DNA of 64,000 nt from Halomonas halocynthiae DSM 14573 (GTDB lineage: Bacteria > Pseudomonadota > Gammaproteobacteria > Pseudomonadales > Halomonadaceae): positions 124,001 to 188,000 of the forward strand of contig NZ_AUDZ01000014.1 of assembly GCF_000425725.1 (NCBI RefSeq). The letters are read 5' to 3'. Numbering within the stretch: position 1 is the first letter of the stretch; each line of letters begins with the position of its first letter. The notes beneath the pieces are model-generated. The model was not told the origin of the DNA, did not search any database, and saw nothing but the letters and a program-made list of their open reading frames with translations. Made by a program: the position numbers and the translations under genes. Below, in pieces: positions 25,029 through 34,363 of this stretch.

Positions 25029-26386
25029 CTGCGAACCGTTAGATTGTCATTCAGTATTTTGGGCGTAATGAATACCAACAACTCTACCTTATCGCTGCTG
25101 TTCTCGGTATAGCGAAAAAGATTCTTCAGTATCGGAATATCACCAAGCACAGGGGTTTTGAGCAAACGCTCTACCTGCTGGGTAGTCAAAATTCCCCCCA
25201 ACACTACGGTCGTACCATTATCGACTAGCACTTGGGTTTCGATCTGGTTGGTATCAATGGCTGGCGTACCATCGAAGGCTTGCTTGCCCACGGTATCGTT
25301 ATTAATCACCAGGTCCATAATGATGCGATCATCCGGGGTAATCTGCGGCGTCACTTCCAGTGATAACACCGCCTCTTTAAAAACCGTGCTGGTTGCCCCG
25401 CTAGACGTAGATTCCTGATACGGTATTTCCGTCCCCTGCTTAATAACAGCCTTACGCCGATTGGCCGTTATCACACGTGGCTGTGAAATAGTCTCACTTT
25501 TCCCCTCACTCTCCAGAGCACGCAGCTCAAGATCCAGCAAGATATCCCCCGCCAAGTAACCAAAGCTCAGTGCAGTCCCCGGGCTTACCGAGCCTCCAAG
25601 ATCCACAAACATTCCTCCCATGGCGCGATTCAAACCATTGGGGTTGAGGTCACGCCTAGCGTACTGACCGTCTCCGCTATCAACAAAGCCGCCGGTACTA
25701 GACATGCCCCAATCAATACCTAGCTCACGAGCTGCCGAGTCTCTAGCGATCACAATTCTTGCTTCTATCTGCACCTGCCGCACCGGCACATCAAGGTGGG
25801 TTAGCGTCTGAAGAATCGACCCAATACGCTCAGAGGTATCCTGAACCAGCAGCGTGTTGGTTCTTGCATCCACCGCAACACGTCCGCGCTCTGAAAGCAG
25901 ACCAAAGCCACCCTCACTACGTACCAACTTAGCTAGCTGCTCAGCTCTGGCATACCTTATCGGAATGTACTGTGTTTGCAGAGGCACTAAAGCCTGCTGC
26001 TGAGACCGAGTCACCAACGCCTGGCTTTCTCTCTGGGAAAGCTCCAAAGCAGGCGCCACAACAATCACATTACCTCTCTGTCGGCTAGCCAGCCCATGGC
26101 TTTTCAACACCAAATCAAGAGCTTGATCCCAAGGAACATCGTCAAGATTCAGCGTAACACGCCCCGTCACGCTATCGCTGGCCACCAGATTCAATCCGGT
26201 AAACTCGGCAATAATAGCCAGCACAGAACGCACTTCAATATCTTGAAAATTAAGAGAAATGTGCTTTCCCGAATAAGCCGGTTCGTCAGCGCCCTCTGCC
26301 GTCACTAACGGCACTGACTGAGCCGGTAACCCGCCACTCACAAGAAGTGCCGCTAGGATCAAAGGTACATATCGCTTAGTCTTCAT
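25025..26386 (-). CDS. pilQ: Type IV pilus secretin PilQ, short form without AMIN domains
   Basis: A 453-residue outer-membrane secretin through which the pilus or competence pilus passes. A signal peptide ([23 protein letters not shown]) is followed at once by the STN/N0 domain (about residues 43-105, [20 protein letters not shown] and [20 protein letters not shown]), an N1-type domain with [17 protein letters not shown], and the secretin C-domain with [18 protein letters not shown] and [15 protein letters not shown]. It is far shorter than the usual PilQ (about 700) and closer to HofQ. The start ATG follows AGGGAAG. It is encoded downstream of pilP and overlaps aroK. Confidence 0.92.
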   Translation of the reverse strand: MKTKRYVPLILAALLVSGGLPAQSVPLVTAEGADEPAYSGKHISLNFQDIEVRSVLAIIAEFTGLNLVASDSVTGRVTLNLDDVPWDQALDLVLKSHGLASRQRGNVIVVAPALELSQRESQALVTRSQQQALVPLQTQYIPIRYARAEQLAKLVRSEGGFGLLSERGRVAVDARTNTLLVQDTSERIGSILQTLTHLDVPVRQVQIEARIVIARDSAARELGIDWGMSSTGGFVDSGDGQYARRDLNPNGLNRAMGGMFVDLGGSVSPGTALSFGYLAGDILLDLELRALESEGKSETISQPRVITANRRKAVIKQGTEIPYQESTSSGATSTVFKEAVLSLEVTPQITPDDRIIMDLVINNDTVGKQAFDGTPAIDTNQIETQVLVDNGTTVVLGGILTTQQVERLLKTPVLGDIPILKNLFRYTENSSDKVELLVFITPKILNDNLTVRR

Positions 26387-26400
26387 GACTTCCCTGTCCC

Positions 26401-26416
26401 ACGCAGCATGCTGCGT
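26401..26416. repeat. Perfect 16-bp palindrome before pilQ
   Basis: ACGCAGCATGCTGCGT is a perfect palindrome 14 bp upstream of the pilQ ATG, in the 77-bp pilP-pilQ gap. In RNA it would form a short hairpin next to the Shine-Dalgarno; in DNA it has the form of a small operator. Confidence 0.55.
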
Positions 26417-26463
26417 TATCCTGACGGTAAACGCCGAACCTTCCTGTTCAGCACACTATTGCT

Positions 26464-27033
26464 TTATCGATTACTTGAGTCCCCCAGCGTCAATATACGA
26501 ACACGTTCAACCCAGCCTCCAGCAGATGGAACCGTTTCAACCAACCGCACGGCACTGGGAGTAATTTCTGTGATACGCCCAAAATCTGCGCCCAGATGCG
26601 AGCCAATTGATAACCGATGCACCCTGTTAACAGGATCTCGCACTAAAGCTGATGATTTTCCATCAAACATCAGCGTGCCCACCAACATCAGCTCGGTAAG
26701 AGCAAACGCTTCCAGCGGCTCAGCACGCCGTCCATGGTCGGGCGCTATCCCAGAATACTCTGCTCTTCGAGCACCAGACGAGACTCTGGGCATTTCAAAC
26801 GGGCTACGCTCCCCCTCAAAGAGATAAACAGCGGTCGCTTCTAGCACCGGCTCAGTAGCAGCGACGGGGACAGCAGCGTCACCGACAACCACTTCATGTG
26901 CGTCTAAACTACGCTGAAGTTCGCTTAAGTCAGCATCGTAGCAGCCACCAAACAGTAATACCGACATCAAGCTCACCGACGCCATAAGCCTCGCAGGTAC
27001 CAGGCCAGCGCGCTCTTTATTGGCTTGTTTCAC
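26464..27033 (-). CDS. pilP: Type IV pilus assembly lipoprotein PilP
   Basis: A 189-residue inner-membrane lipoprotein linking the PilM/N/O platform to the PilQ secretin. The signal peptide has a basic N-region (KQANKERAGLVPAR), a hydrophobic core (MASVSLMSVL) and a lipobox LFGGC. The C-terminal beta domain shows LTELMLVGTLMFDGKSSALV, DPVNRVHRLSIGSHLGADFG and WVERVRILTLGD, as in PilP. I chose GTG at 27033, just after GGTGA; the in-frame ATG at 27066 lacks a ribosome site. The start overlaps the pilO end by 17 nt. It is followed by a 77-bp gap and pilQ. Confidence 0.88.
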   Translation of the reverse strand: MKQANKERAGLVPARLMASVSLMSVLLFGGCYDADLSELQRSLDAHEVVVGDAAVPVAATEPVLEATAVYLFEGERSPFEMPRVSSGARRAEYSGIAPDHGRRAEPLEAFALTELMLVGTLMFDGKSSALVRDPVNRVHRLSIGSHLGADFGRITEITPSAVRLVETVPSAGGWVERVRILTLGDSSNR

Positions 27034-27670
27034 GGGTGTCACCACGGATTGATGCAAGCCTCTCATTGTCAGATATATAGCTGTAGGTTTTCGCCGACAT
27101 AGACAAGCTCAGCAAGCCGCTTTCAGGTAGTGGCTCAAGGGTAAAATCATGCTGTGTCACGATCTGAGGCAAACTGGCCAGCGCGGCGACAAAAGCAGCA
27201 ATGCGATGATAGTCACCACGCACTTGGATATCGAAAGGCCGCTCAATGTAGAACGCATGCACGACATCTGGACGCCTACGAACAGCGTCAATCTGCAGGC
27301 GATTAGCCAGCCCAGCCTGGCTAATACGATTAAGTAATAGCGGAATATCCACATCACTCGGCAGCATTGTTACCAGTGCATCAAGCTGCTGCTTCAGTGC
27401 ACCCATTTGCGCTTGTAAGCGAACAACCCGTGCTGCCTTATCGGCCTTACGATGGTAGTCATTCAATACCACCTGCTCCTGATGCTGAGCCTCTGCGTAA
27501 CGCGCAGCTCTAGGTGCAGCAACACTCCAATAAATAACAACAAATACCAGCAAAGCTGACAGCAACCCACACGCAGCCTGTAAGAGTAACGGCCAGCTAC
27601 CTGCCTCTCGAAGATCGAGCGTCAGCCATGCCGTTCGTTTTAAACGGCCAACGTCTCCGGAAAGGCTCAT
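27017..27670 (-). CDS. pilO: Type IV pilus inner-membrane protein PilO
   Basis: A 217-residue bitopic protein that pairs with PilN in the alignment subcomplex. One membrane helix (about residues 28-48, LLQAACGLLSALLVFVVIYW) is followed by a coiled coil (EAQHQEQVVLNDYHRKADKA onward), then a ferredoxin-like periplasmic domain (MLPSDVDIPLLLNRISQAGL, YHRIAAFVAALASLPQIV, TLEPLPESGLLSLSMSAKTY). These match PilO. The start overlaps the pilN stop by 4 nt, and the end overlaps pilP. Confidence 0.93.
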   Translation of the reverse strand: MSLSGDVGRLKRTAWLTLDLREAGSWPLLLQAACGLLSALLVFVVIYWSVAAPRAARYAEAQHQEQVVLNDYHRKADKAARVVRLQAQMGALKQQLDALVTMLPSDVDIPLLLNRISQAGLANRLQIDAVRRRPDVVHAFYIERPFDIQVRGDYHRIAAFVAALASLPQIVTQHDFTLEPLPESGLLSLSMSAKTYSYISDNERLASIRGDTRETSQ

Positions 27671-28218
27671 GGTTCTCTCTCCGGCATAGGCATTTGCTGG
27701 TCTACCGTTAAAGTAAAGTGCCGCCCTTCTGCAGTCACCTGTAGCGCTGAGAACTCCGGTTCAGCGAAAACCGGCTCTGCCCCTAAGGCGCGCAACTGGC
27801 CTGATACACCACTATCACCAAGAGCAACGGCAGAAAGTGTTAGCCGCTCCCCTTGGCGCTCCAACGAAGAATAGTGCACATCGTCCTGCAAGCTGGCCGC
27901 CAATGCATTTAGCACCGCTACCGTGACTAAACGCTGGCGCTTTAACGACTGCAACACAGCCAACTGCTGTAGGCGAAGAGCAATATGCGCATCATACTGC
28001 TCAACATCGGCAAGCGTTCTATCCAGCACAGCAGCTTGTTGTGCAATGTAGTCCAGGCGCTGCTGTTGAACGCTAAGCTTTTGGCCATAAAACAAAAACA
28101 CGGAAAAACCCAAACAAAAGCCGACGCTCACAGCGAGCAACACACCCACCCTGAAACGTCGATTACAATACTGCCGGTGCCTCTCACGCCAAGGTAACAG
28201 GTTGATTTCAATCGTCAT
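27667..28218 (-). CDS. pilN: Type IV pilus inner-membrane protein PilN
   Basis: A 183-residue bitopic partner of PilO. The N-terminus IEINLLPWRERHR is the short cytoplasmic segment known to bind PilM. It is followed by a membrane helix (about residues 25-44, VLLAVSVGFCLGFSVFLFY), a coiled coil, and a periplasmic domain with AVLNALAASLQDDVHYSSLE. The start ATG follows a strong AAGGAGG and overlaps the pilM stop by 4 nt. It is encoded between pilM and pilO, the canonical order. Confidence 0.95.
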   Translation of the reverse strand: MTIEINLLPWRERHRQYCNRRFRVGVLLAVSVGFCLGFSVFLFYGQKLSVQQQRLDYIAQQAAVLDRTLADVEQYDAHIALRLQQLAVLQSLKRQRLVTVAVLNALAASLQDDVHYSSLERQGERLTLSAVALGDSGVSGQLRALGAEPVFAEPEFSALQVTAEGRHFTLTVDQQMPMPEREP

Positions 28219-29318
28219 ACACCCTCCTTAGCGGCTAACCCACAAGCAATCAGAAGCTCAGGCGAATGCGCCTGTAAGTACGGTTTAGCGATATTTTCAC
28301 TGATGCTCATCCCCGAAAAAGGGTTAACAATTATGACGCTCGCAGAACATAGCTCAGAAAGACGTACTTCCAACCTAGCTAACAGCTTGGGGTCACCGGC
28401 CAGGAATATACCGCTGATTTCTGCCTGACTGTGCGTGGTGTAATACAACTGCTGCGCGCGCTCGATCTGTTCTGCCAAATCGTCACAGACTGCCTCTGCC
28501 ATGTTGTCGCTAGTGCCAGCGGGCACATGGCTCCCATGCCCTTCTAACCCTGAAGGCACTGCGTCATGATGATAAAAAGCACGATTACCTTGCACAGCGT
28601 TGTCTGTAATCTTGCTCTGTAATAACTGGGGGGCTGGAGCGGCCTTGCTCAGCGTCATATGCCGGCTATAAGCCATTCGCCCGTCATGAAACACATGGAA
28701 AGAACTTCCGCGACTGCCGACATCGACAAAAGCCACGCCGTCTTTTTTTGTCACCAACGTCGGCGTCAATTGCTGACATTGCAAGGCCAGCGCACGCTCG
28801 ATAACAAAGGGTTCAGCATCAACTGCGGCTGTGACCAACCCCGCTTGAGTGACAATCTCCGACAACTGACTGACATCTTGGTGACGACATGCCACCAACA
28901 ACACTTTTTGGTGCTCCGTAGTCTGAGCAGCGGCTCCCAGACGCTGAAAATCGAAGGCAACATCATGGGGCGGAAAAGGAAAATGTTGCTCAGCCTGAAG
29001 CAAAACCAACGCCTCTATTTCTTCATCATCAAGCGCCAGCGGCAACTCAATTGTCTTGCTAATGATGGCACTAGAGGGCAAAGCAATAACGACACGGTTT
29101 GCCGCAGGTTGCGCCTGCCTGACAGCCTGGCTCAATACCTGCGCGACCTCTTCTGAACGGGAGATGCGCCGTTCGACCACAGCACCTTCAGCCAGAGGAC
29201 AGACAGCACAGCTTGCGAGCTGGTGTCCATCGGTCATGCGTTTCAGCTCAACCAACCTAACCGCAGATGAGGTAATATCCACCCCAAGCAAACCATTACC
29301 TGATCCATGTAATCGCAT
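28215..29318 (-). CDS. pilM: Type IV pilus actin-like ATPase PilM
   Basis: A 367-residue cytoplasmic FtsA/actin-like protein that scaffolds the PilN tail. Family features are LLGVDITSSAVRLVELKR (phosphate 1), RISRSEEVAQVLSQAV, IELPLALDDEEIEALVLLQA with FDFQRLG, AAVDAEPFVIERALALQ, VAFVDVGSRGSSFHVFHDG (phosphate 2), and ISGIFLAGDPKLLARLEVRL with VIIVNPFSGM. Length is ordinary. An unusual segment of about 50 residues between the phosphate-2 loop and the ISGIF strand is rich in polar residues (residues 224-280). It is the first gene of the pil operon and divergent from the PBP1A gene. Confidence 0.94.
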   Translation of the reverse strand: MRLHGSGNGLLGVDITSSAVRLVELKRMTDGHQLASCAVCPLAEGAVVERRISRSEEVAQVLSQAVRQAQPAANRVVIALPSSAIISKTIELPLALDDEEIEALVLLQAEQHFPFPPHDVAFDFQRLGAAAQTTEHQKVLLVACRHQDVSQLSEIVTQAGLVTAAVDAEPFVIERALALQCQQLTPTLVTKKDGVAFVDVGSRGSSFHVFHDGRMAYSRHMTLSKAAPAPQLLQSKITDNAVQGNRAFYHHDAVPSGLEGHGSHVPAGTSDNMAEAVCDDLAEQIERAQQLYYTTHSQAEISGIFLAGDPKLLARLEVRLSELCSASVIIVNPFSGMSISENIAKPYLQAHSPELLIACGLAAKEGV

Positions 29319-29514
29319 TGCGTCATGTCCCTATGCAATTCTGGTGGCATGCCAGACATCCGTTAGGCTCAAACAGCACTATCAAGCAGCACGATACAGC
29401 GATACATCGCAGCATCCTTTTGAGCTCTTGATATGAGACTAGATGACAACTCACTATCTGACACCATTAACCTGTCGCAAAGTATCGACGCTGGTCGAGG
29501 TATCAACAGTTCCC

Positions 29515-29520
29515 TATAAT
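29515..29520 (+). promoter_or_regulatory. Possible -10 element of the PBP1A gene
   Basis: A perfect TATAAT lies 64 bp before the ATG, in the 265-bp divergent region with pilM. No convincing -35 box is seen. Confidence 0.35.
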
Positions 29521-29583
29521 CACGGATACCGGTAATGATGGTTTGATCGGCTCCTCTGCTTACGGCCTGGGTAACCTTTATTC

Positions 29584-32112
29584 ATGAAGTTCATAAAAAC
29601 GCTATTTAGCTCTGTTTTCTGGCTGCTACTCGCTGGTCTATTTGCCGTCTGTCTGGCAATCGCTGGGGCGGCCATCTATTTCATTCCCGGGCTGCCTGAT
29701 GTGCGCCAGCTGCAGAGCTATGAGTTGCAGACGCCACTGCGCATCTACACCAGTGACGATAAGCTGATCGGTGAGTTCGGCGATGAACGACGCATGCCTG
29801 TCGACTTTGATGAGATACCTCCCCAGCTGATTCAGGCGCTATTAGCTGCCGAAGATGCCAGCTACTTTGACCACCAGGGCGTAGACCCCAAAGGGTTAGC
29901 CAGAGCTGCCGTAGAACTTGGCGCCACCGGCTCAATTCAGTCAGGTGGCTCCACTATCACCATGCAGGTCGCCAGAAACTATCTACTGACACTGGATCGC
30001 ACTTATGTGCGTAAAATTCGTGAAATCCTACTGTCTTTGCAGATGGAGCGGATATTGAGCAAAGAAAAAATCTTTGAACTCTATGTCAATAAGATTTTTC
30101 TGGGCCACCGTTCGTATGGTATTGCTGCTGCAGCCAAAGTGTATTACGACCGTGAGCTAAGTGAGCTCAGCTTGGCTGAAATGGCGATGATTGCCGGCCT
30201 GCCTAAGGCACCTTCCGCCTTTAACCCGCTGACAAATGCTGAGCGTGCACTCATCCGCCGTAACTGGATTCTCTTTCGCATGCGAGAGCTGGGCCATATC
30301 GACCAAGCTGAGTATGAGGAAGCGGTGCAGGAGCCAGTCACTGCAAAACGCCATCAAGTCCAACTGGAAGTGGACGCCGACTATGTTGCAGAAATGGCAC
30401 GCCAGTTTGCCGTCACCCGTTTTGGCAAAGAGCGGGCATACACTGGCGGCTACAATATTCACACCACGCTAGATAGCCGCCTGCAGCCAATGGCTCAGCG
30501 CGCACTAGCCAATGGGTTGATTGCCTATGATACCCGTCACGGCTGGCGTGGCGTTGAAGAAGAAGACATTCCGCGCAGCCTAGCAGAAGCCCAGGACCGC
30601 ACCGAGCGCCGCGGGCTTGAAGAAGAACTCGACGAATCTCCAGAGGTTATCGAGACGGCTCGGCGTGCCGCTGAGCGTAGCGAAACTGAAATCGACGGCG
30701 TAGACGGTGACGTCAGCAATTGGCTACAAGTTTTAGAGCGCACGCCGCAACTTGGGCCACTCTATCCAGCCATTGTGGTCGAAAACAATGGCCGTGAAAT
30801 GCGTGTCATGATCCATGATGGTCAACTACTAACACTGGACTGGCAGGCGCTAAGCTGGGCTAGACCCTACCGCTCAGCTCGTAGCCGCGGTGCTTCACCC
30901 AACAACGCAGCTGACATTGCCAAGCCGGGTGACCTAGTGCGCGTCATGCAGCGCGACGATGAAAGCTGGCGGCTTTCGCAGTTACCCGACGCCCAAGGCT
31001 CTCTGGTCGTACTCGAGCCGCAGACAGGGGCCATTCTGGCGCTACAAGCCGGATTTGATTTCAACGCCAGTAAATTCAACCGAGCAACCCAGGCCTTGCG
31101 CCAATCAGGCTCTATCTTCAAGCCCTTTATTTATTTAGCAGGCCTCAACAGTGGCGAGATGACCCCGGCCAGCGTAATCAACGATGCGCCTATTGTATTG
31201 CGCGATGGCAGCCGTAATTTGTGGAAGCCCAGCAACTCCAGCCGTGATTTCTTAGGACCAACACGCCTGCGGGTAGCGCTTGCTCGTTCGCGTAACCTGG
31301 TAACTATCCGGTTACTGCAGAGCCTTGGCTTAAGCGAGACTATCGACTTTCTGGGCGACTTCGGTTTTGACAAATCACGGCTGCCAAATGGCCTATCTCT
31401 GGCACTGGGCAGTGCTAGCCTGACACCGTTGGAAATGACTCAAGGCTATGCAATTCTTGCCAACGGAGGCTTCCGCGTAACACCTTGGTTTATTGAGCGC
31501 GTCACCCAGGGCGAAGACCACAACTTAGTGGAAGAAGCCAATCCTGAAGTGGCATGCCGCAGTTGTCCTGAAGGCCAAGAAACCGTTGACATTGATGGCA
31601 AATCCTATCGCATTGCACCACGCGTTGCCGATGAAGGCGCTGTCTACCTGTTACGCGACATGTTGCGTGAAGTAGTTGAGCGTGGCACCGCACGCGGCGC
31701 TTTGCCGTTAAACCGCGAAGATATTGTTGGCAAAACAGGAACGACTAATGGTCAGCGCGACACCTGGTTTGCTGGTTTCAACAATGACTTGGCTGTTACC
31801 GTCTGGGTCGGTAAGGATGACAACTCTTCTACTGCCGAGTATGGCGCTCAAGCGGCGCTACCCATCTGGGTCGACTTTATGGGCCAGGCACTGGAAGGTA
31901 AGCCTGAGTCTATGCCAGAGCGCCCCAGCAGTATCATCACTCGCCGTGTTGACGCAGCGACTGGGCGTCTGCTTCGAGAAGGTCAAGGAGGGGGCATTCA
32001 AGAGCTATTCCGAGCAGACTTTCTGCCTTCTACGCAGCCCGTCCGCGTCAATAAAACCATAGAAGAAGAAAGTAGCTCTCAGGGCACAGGCACCTACGAG
32101 GCAATTTTCTAA
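29584..32112 (+). CDS. mrcA: Penicillin-binding protein 1A, bifunctional transglycosylase/transpeptidase
   Basis: An 842-residue class A PBP that polymerises and crosslinks peptidoglycan in the periplasm. A single N-terminal anchor (about residues 12-36) is followed by the glycosyltransferase domain with AAEDASYFDHQGVDPKGLAR (catalytic Glu), GGSTITMQVARNYLL, KIREILLSLQMERILSKEKI and YVNKIFLGHRSYGIAAA. An OB-type insert comes next. The transpeptidase domain has SIFK in RQSGSIFKPFIY (nucleophile Ser), SRN in ARSRNLVTIRLLQ and KTGTT in VGKTGTTNGQRDTWF. The C-terminus is Ser/Glu-rich. It is divergent from pilM, as in pseudomonads (ponA). Confidence 0.97.
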   Translation: MKFIKTLFSSVFWLLLAGLFAVCLAIAGAAIYFIPGLPDVRQLQSYELQTPLRIYTSDDKLIGEFGDERRMPVDFDEIPPQLIQALLAAEDASYFDHQGVDPKGLARAAVELGATGSIQSGGSTITMQVARNYLLTLDRTYVRKIREILLSLQMERILSKEKIFELYVNKIFLGHRSYGIAAAAKVYYDRELSELSLAEMAMIAGLPKAPSAFNPLTNAERALIRRNWILFRMRELGHIDQAEYEEAVQEPVTAKRHQVQLEVDADYVAEMARQFAVTRFGKERAYTGGYNIHTTLDSRLQPMAQRALANGLIAYDTRHGWRGVEEEDIPRSLAEAQDRTERRGLEEELDESPEVIETARRAAERSETEIDGVDGDVSNWLQVLERTPQLGPLYPAIVVENNGREMRVMIHDGQLLTLDWQALSWARPYRSARSRGASPNNAADIAKPGDLVRVMQRDDESWRLSQLPDAQGSLVVLEPQTGAILALQAGFDFNASKFNRATQALRQSGSIFKPFIYLAGLNSGEMTPASVINDAPIVLRDGSRNLWKPSNSSRDFLGPTRLRVALARSRNLVTIRLLQSLGLSETIDFLGDFGFDKSRLPNGLSLALGSASLTPLEMTQGYAILANGGFRVTPWFIERVTQGEDHNLVEEANPEVACRSCPEGQETVDIDGKSYRIAPRVADEGAVYLLRDMLREVVERGTARGALPLNREDIVGKTGTTNGQRDTWFAGFNNDLAVTVWVGKDDNSSTAEYGAQAALPIWVDFMGQALEGKPESMPERPSSIITRRVDAATGRLLREGQGGGIQELFRADFLPSTQPVRVNKTIEEESSSQGTGTYEAIF

Positions 32113-32145
32113 ACAGAGACAATCAAACTCTCTGCTGTCATACAC

Positions 32146-32180
32146 AAAGCGCCCCTTGTCCAAAACACAAGGGGCGCTTT
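32146..32180. terminator. Bidirectional terminator between mrcA and trxB
   Basis: AAAGCGCCCCTTGT pairs with ACAAGGGGCGCTTT around a 7-nt loop, between two convergent genes. Confidence 0.85.
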
Positions 32181-32220
32181 AACTTTTCATCTGCGTTAGC
32201 AGGCAGTAGCGTCACAGTAT

Positions 32221-33186
<966 letters not shown>

Positions 33187-33223
33187 TTAGGTATAGAGAA
33201 AATATTACCAATAGCATACCGAC

Positions 33224-33249
33224 AAAAAAGACGGCCCACAGGCCGTCTT
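33224..33249 (-). terminator. Terminator of the peroxiredoxin gene
   Basis: On the minus strand AAGACGGCC and GGCCGTCTT form a 9-bp stem with a 4-nt loop, followed by a T-run. It lies about 93 bp beyond the peroxiredoxin stop and just before trxB. Confidence 0.8.
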
Positions 33250-33342
33250 CGTGATCTCGCTTGAAACGTACTGCATTTGGGGGCTTGGCGAATAAAATGC
33301 TTCCCATACGCTTCGTTCTAAGACCTTACCTAACGCGCTTTC

Positions 33343-33945
33343 TTACAGACCTTTGGAGTGAGAACCCAAGTACTGAGCCACACCTTCCGCAGTATCCTTC
33401 ATGCCTTCTTGACCTTCTTCCCAACCCGCAGGGCACACTTCACCGTGCTTCTGGTGGAACTGCAGTGCTTTGACCATACGCACCATTTCATCAACGTTAC
33501 GACCCAGCGGCAGGTTGTTAACGACCTGATGCTGAACAACACCATCCTCATCGATCAGGAAAGAACCGCGCAGCGCAACACCTGCTTCTGGGTGCTCGAT
33601 GCCATAAGCCTGGGTAATTTCATGCTTAACGTCAGCTACCATGGCAAAGCCAACTTCACCGATCCCCCCATCTTCTGGTGCAGTTTTGCGCCAGGCATGG
33701 TGAGTAAACTGTGAGTCGATAGACACGCCGATCACCTCAACGCCAAGCTCCTTGAACTGCGCCAGACGGTTGTCATGGGCAATAATTTCGGACGGGCAAA
33801 CAAAGGTGAAATCCAACGGCCAGAAGAACAGCACACGAGGCTTGCCGTTGCTGTCAGACAGCTTGTAGTTCTCAACAATTTCACCATTGCCCAGAACTGC
33901 AGCCGCTTCAAAGTCAGGGGCTTGACGTCCAACTAATACGCTCAT
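33343..33945 (-). CDS. Typical 2-Cys peroxiredoxin (AhpC/Prx family)
   Basis: A 200-residue thiol peroxidase that reduces H2O2 and organic hydroperoxides. The peroxidatic cysteine is Cys50 in PLDFTFVCPSE, the resolving cysteine is Cys171 in HGEVCPAGW, and the GG-x-G motif (GGIGEVGFAM) is present; the C-terminal YLGSHSKGL contrasts with YF in sensitive forms, where a YL pair is found here. The start ATG at 33945 follows AAGGAG. Adjacent trxB suggests thioredoxin as the reductant, and no ahpF is nearby. An OxyR-like site lies about 104-130 bp upstream. ahpC or prx are both used for such genes, so I give no symbol. Confidence 0.93.
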   Translation of the reverse strand: MSVLVGRQAPDFEAAAVLGNGEIVENYKLSDSNGKPRVLFFWPLDFTFVCPSEIIAHDNRLAQFKELGVEVIGVSIDSQFTHHAWRKTAPEDGGIGEVGFAMVADVKHEITQAYGIEHPEAGVALRGSFLIDEDGVVQHQVVNNLPLGRNVDEMVRMVKALQFHQKHGEVCPAGWEEGQEGMKDTAEGVAQYLGSHSKGL

Positions 33946-34363
33946 GCAAATCTCCTTGTGGTCATTCATGACACTACGGGTAAACCCTAAAACACGTTAC
34001 TGCTGACTAGGCTAGAGCAGTGAACGCTTGCATACCACTCATTCAAAGCTATGGCATGCATAGATAAAAACTATTGATATATTTTCCAGCATAGTAAAGG
34101 TCATCAGCAAGTAAACGCGGCTACTCGACCAATATCATGCCCTGCAGTATGAGATGGGGGCGATGGTTCGCTTTTCAAGACGGCGCGTCAAGACAGATTT
34201 CAACGCTCCGCTCCATAGCAATATAATAAGAAAAAACGTTTTTACTAACCTCTTAGAAACCCGAAGCGCTCAGCAATCGCCGCTTGAAAAAAGCGTTTAT
34301 ATACCCACCTAATAAATACAAGCCTAGAAAAGGCTGGTTATGCCCGTGCACAGGAGGAAGGCG
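33946..34363. other. Divergent intergenic region, peroxiredoxin/acnA
   Basis: About 420 bp without a gene. Besides the OxyR-like site, it holds an A/T-rich stretch with TATAAT at 34222-34227, 17 bp after a weak TTCAAC (34199-34204), a possible acnA promoter. The acnA leader would then be about 130 nt. Confidence 0.4.
34049..34074 (-). promoter_or_regulatory. OxyR-like binding site upstream of the peroxiredoxin gene
   Basis: CTAT-N7-ATAG-N7-CTAT appears with exact 7-bp spacings, giving three of the four half-elements of the OxyR consensus (ATAG-N7-CTAT-N7-ATAG-N7-CTAT). It is 104-129 bp upstream of the peroxiredoxin start. The fourth element (CTCA at 34038-34041) does not match. Confidence 0.5.

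Noticed and set aside
28659..29156. 165-codon frame antisense to pilM
   Set aside because: Lies inside a well-supported gene and carries no domain signal or ribosome site.
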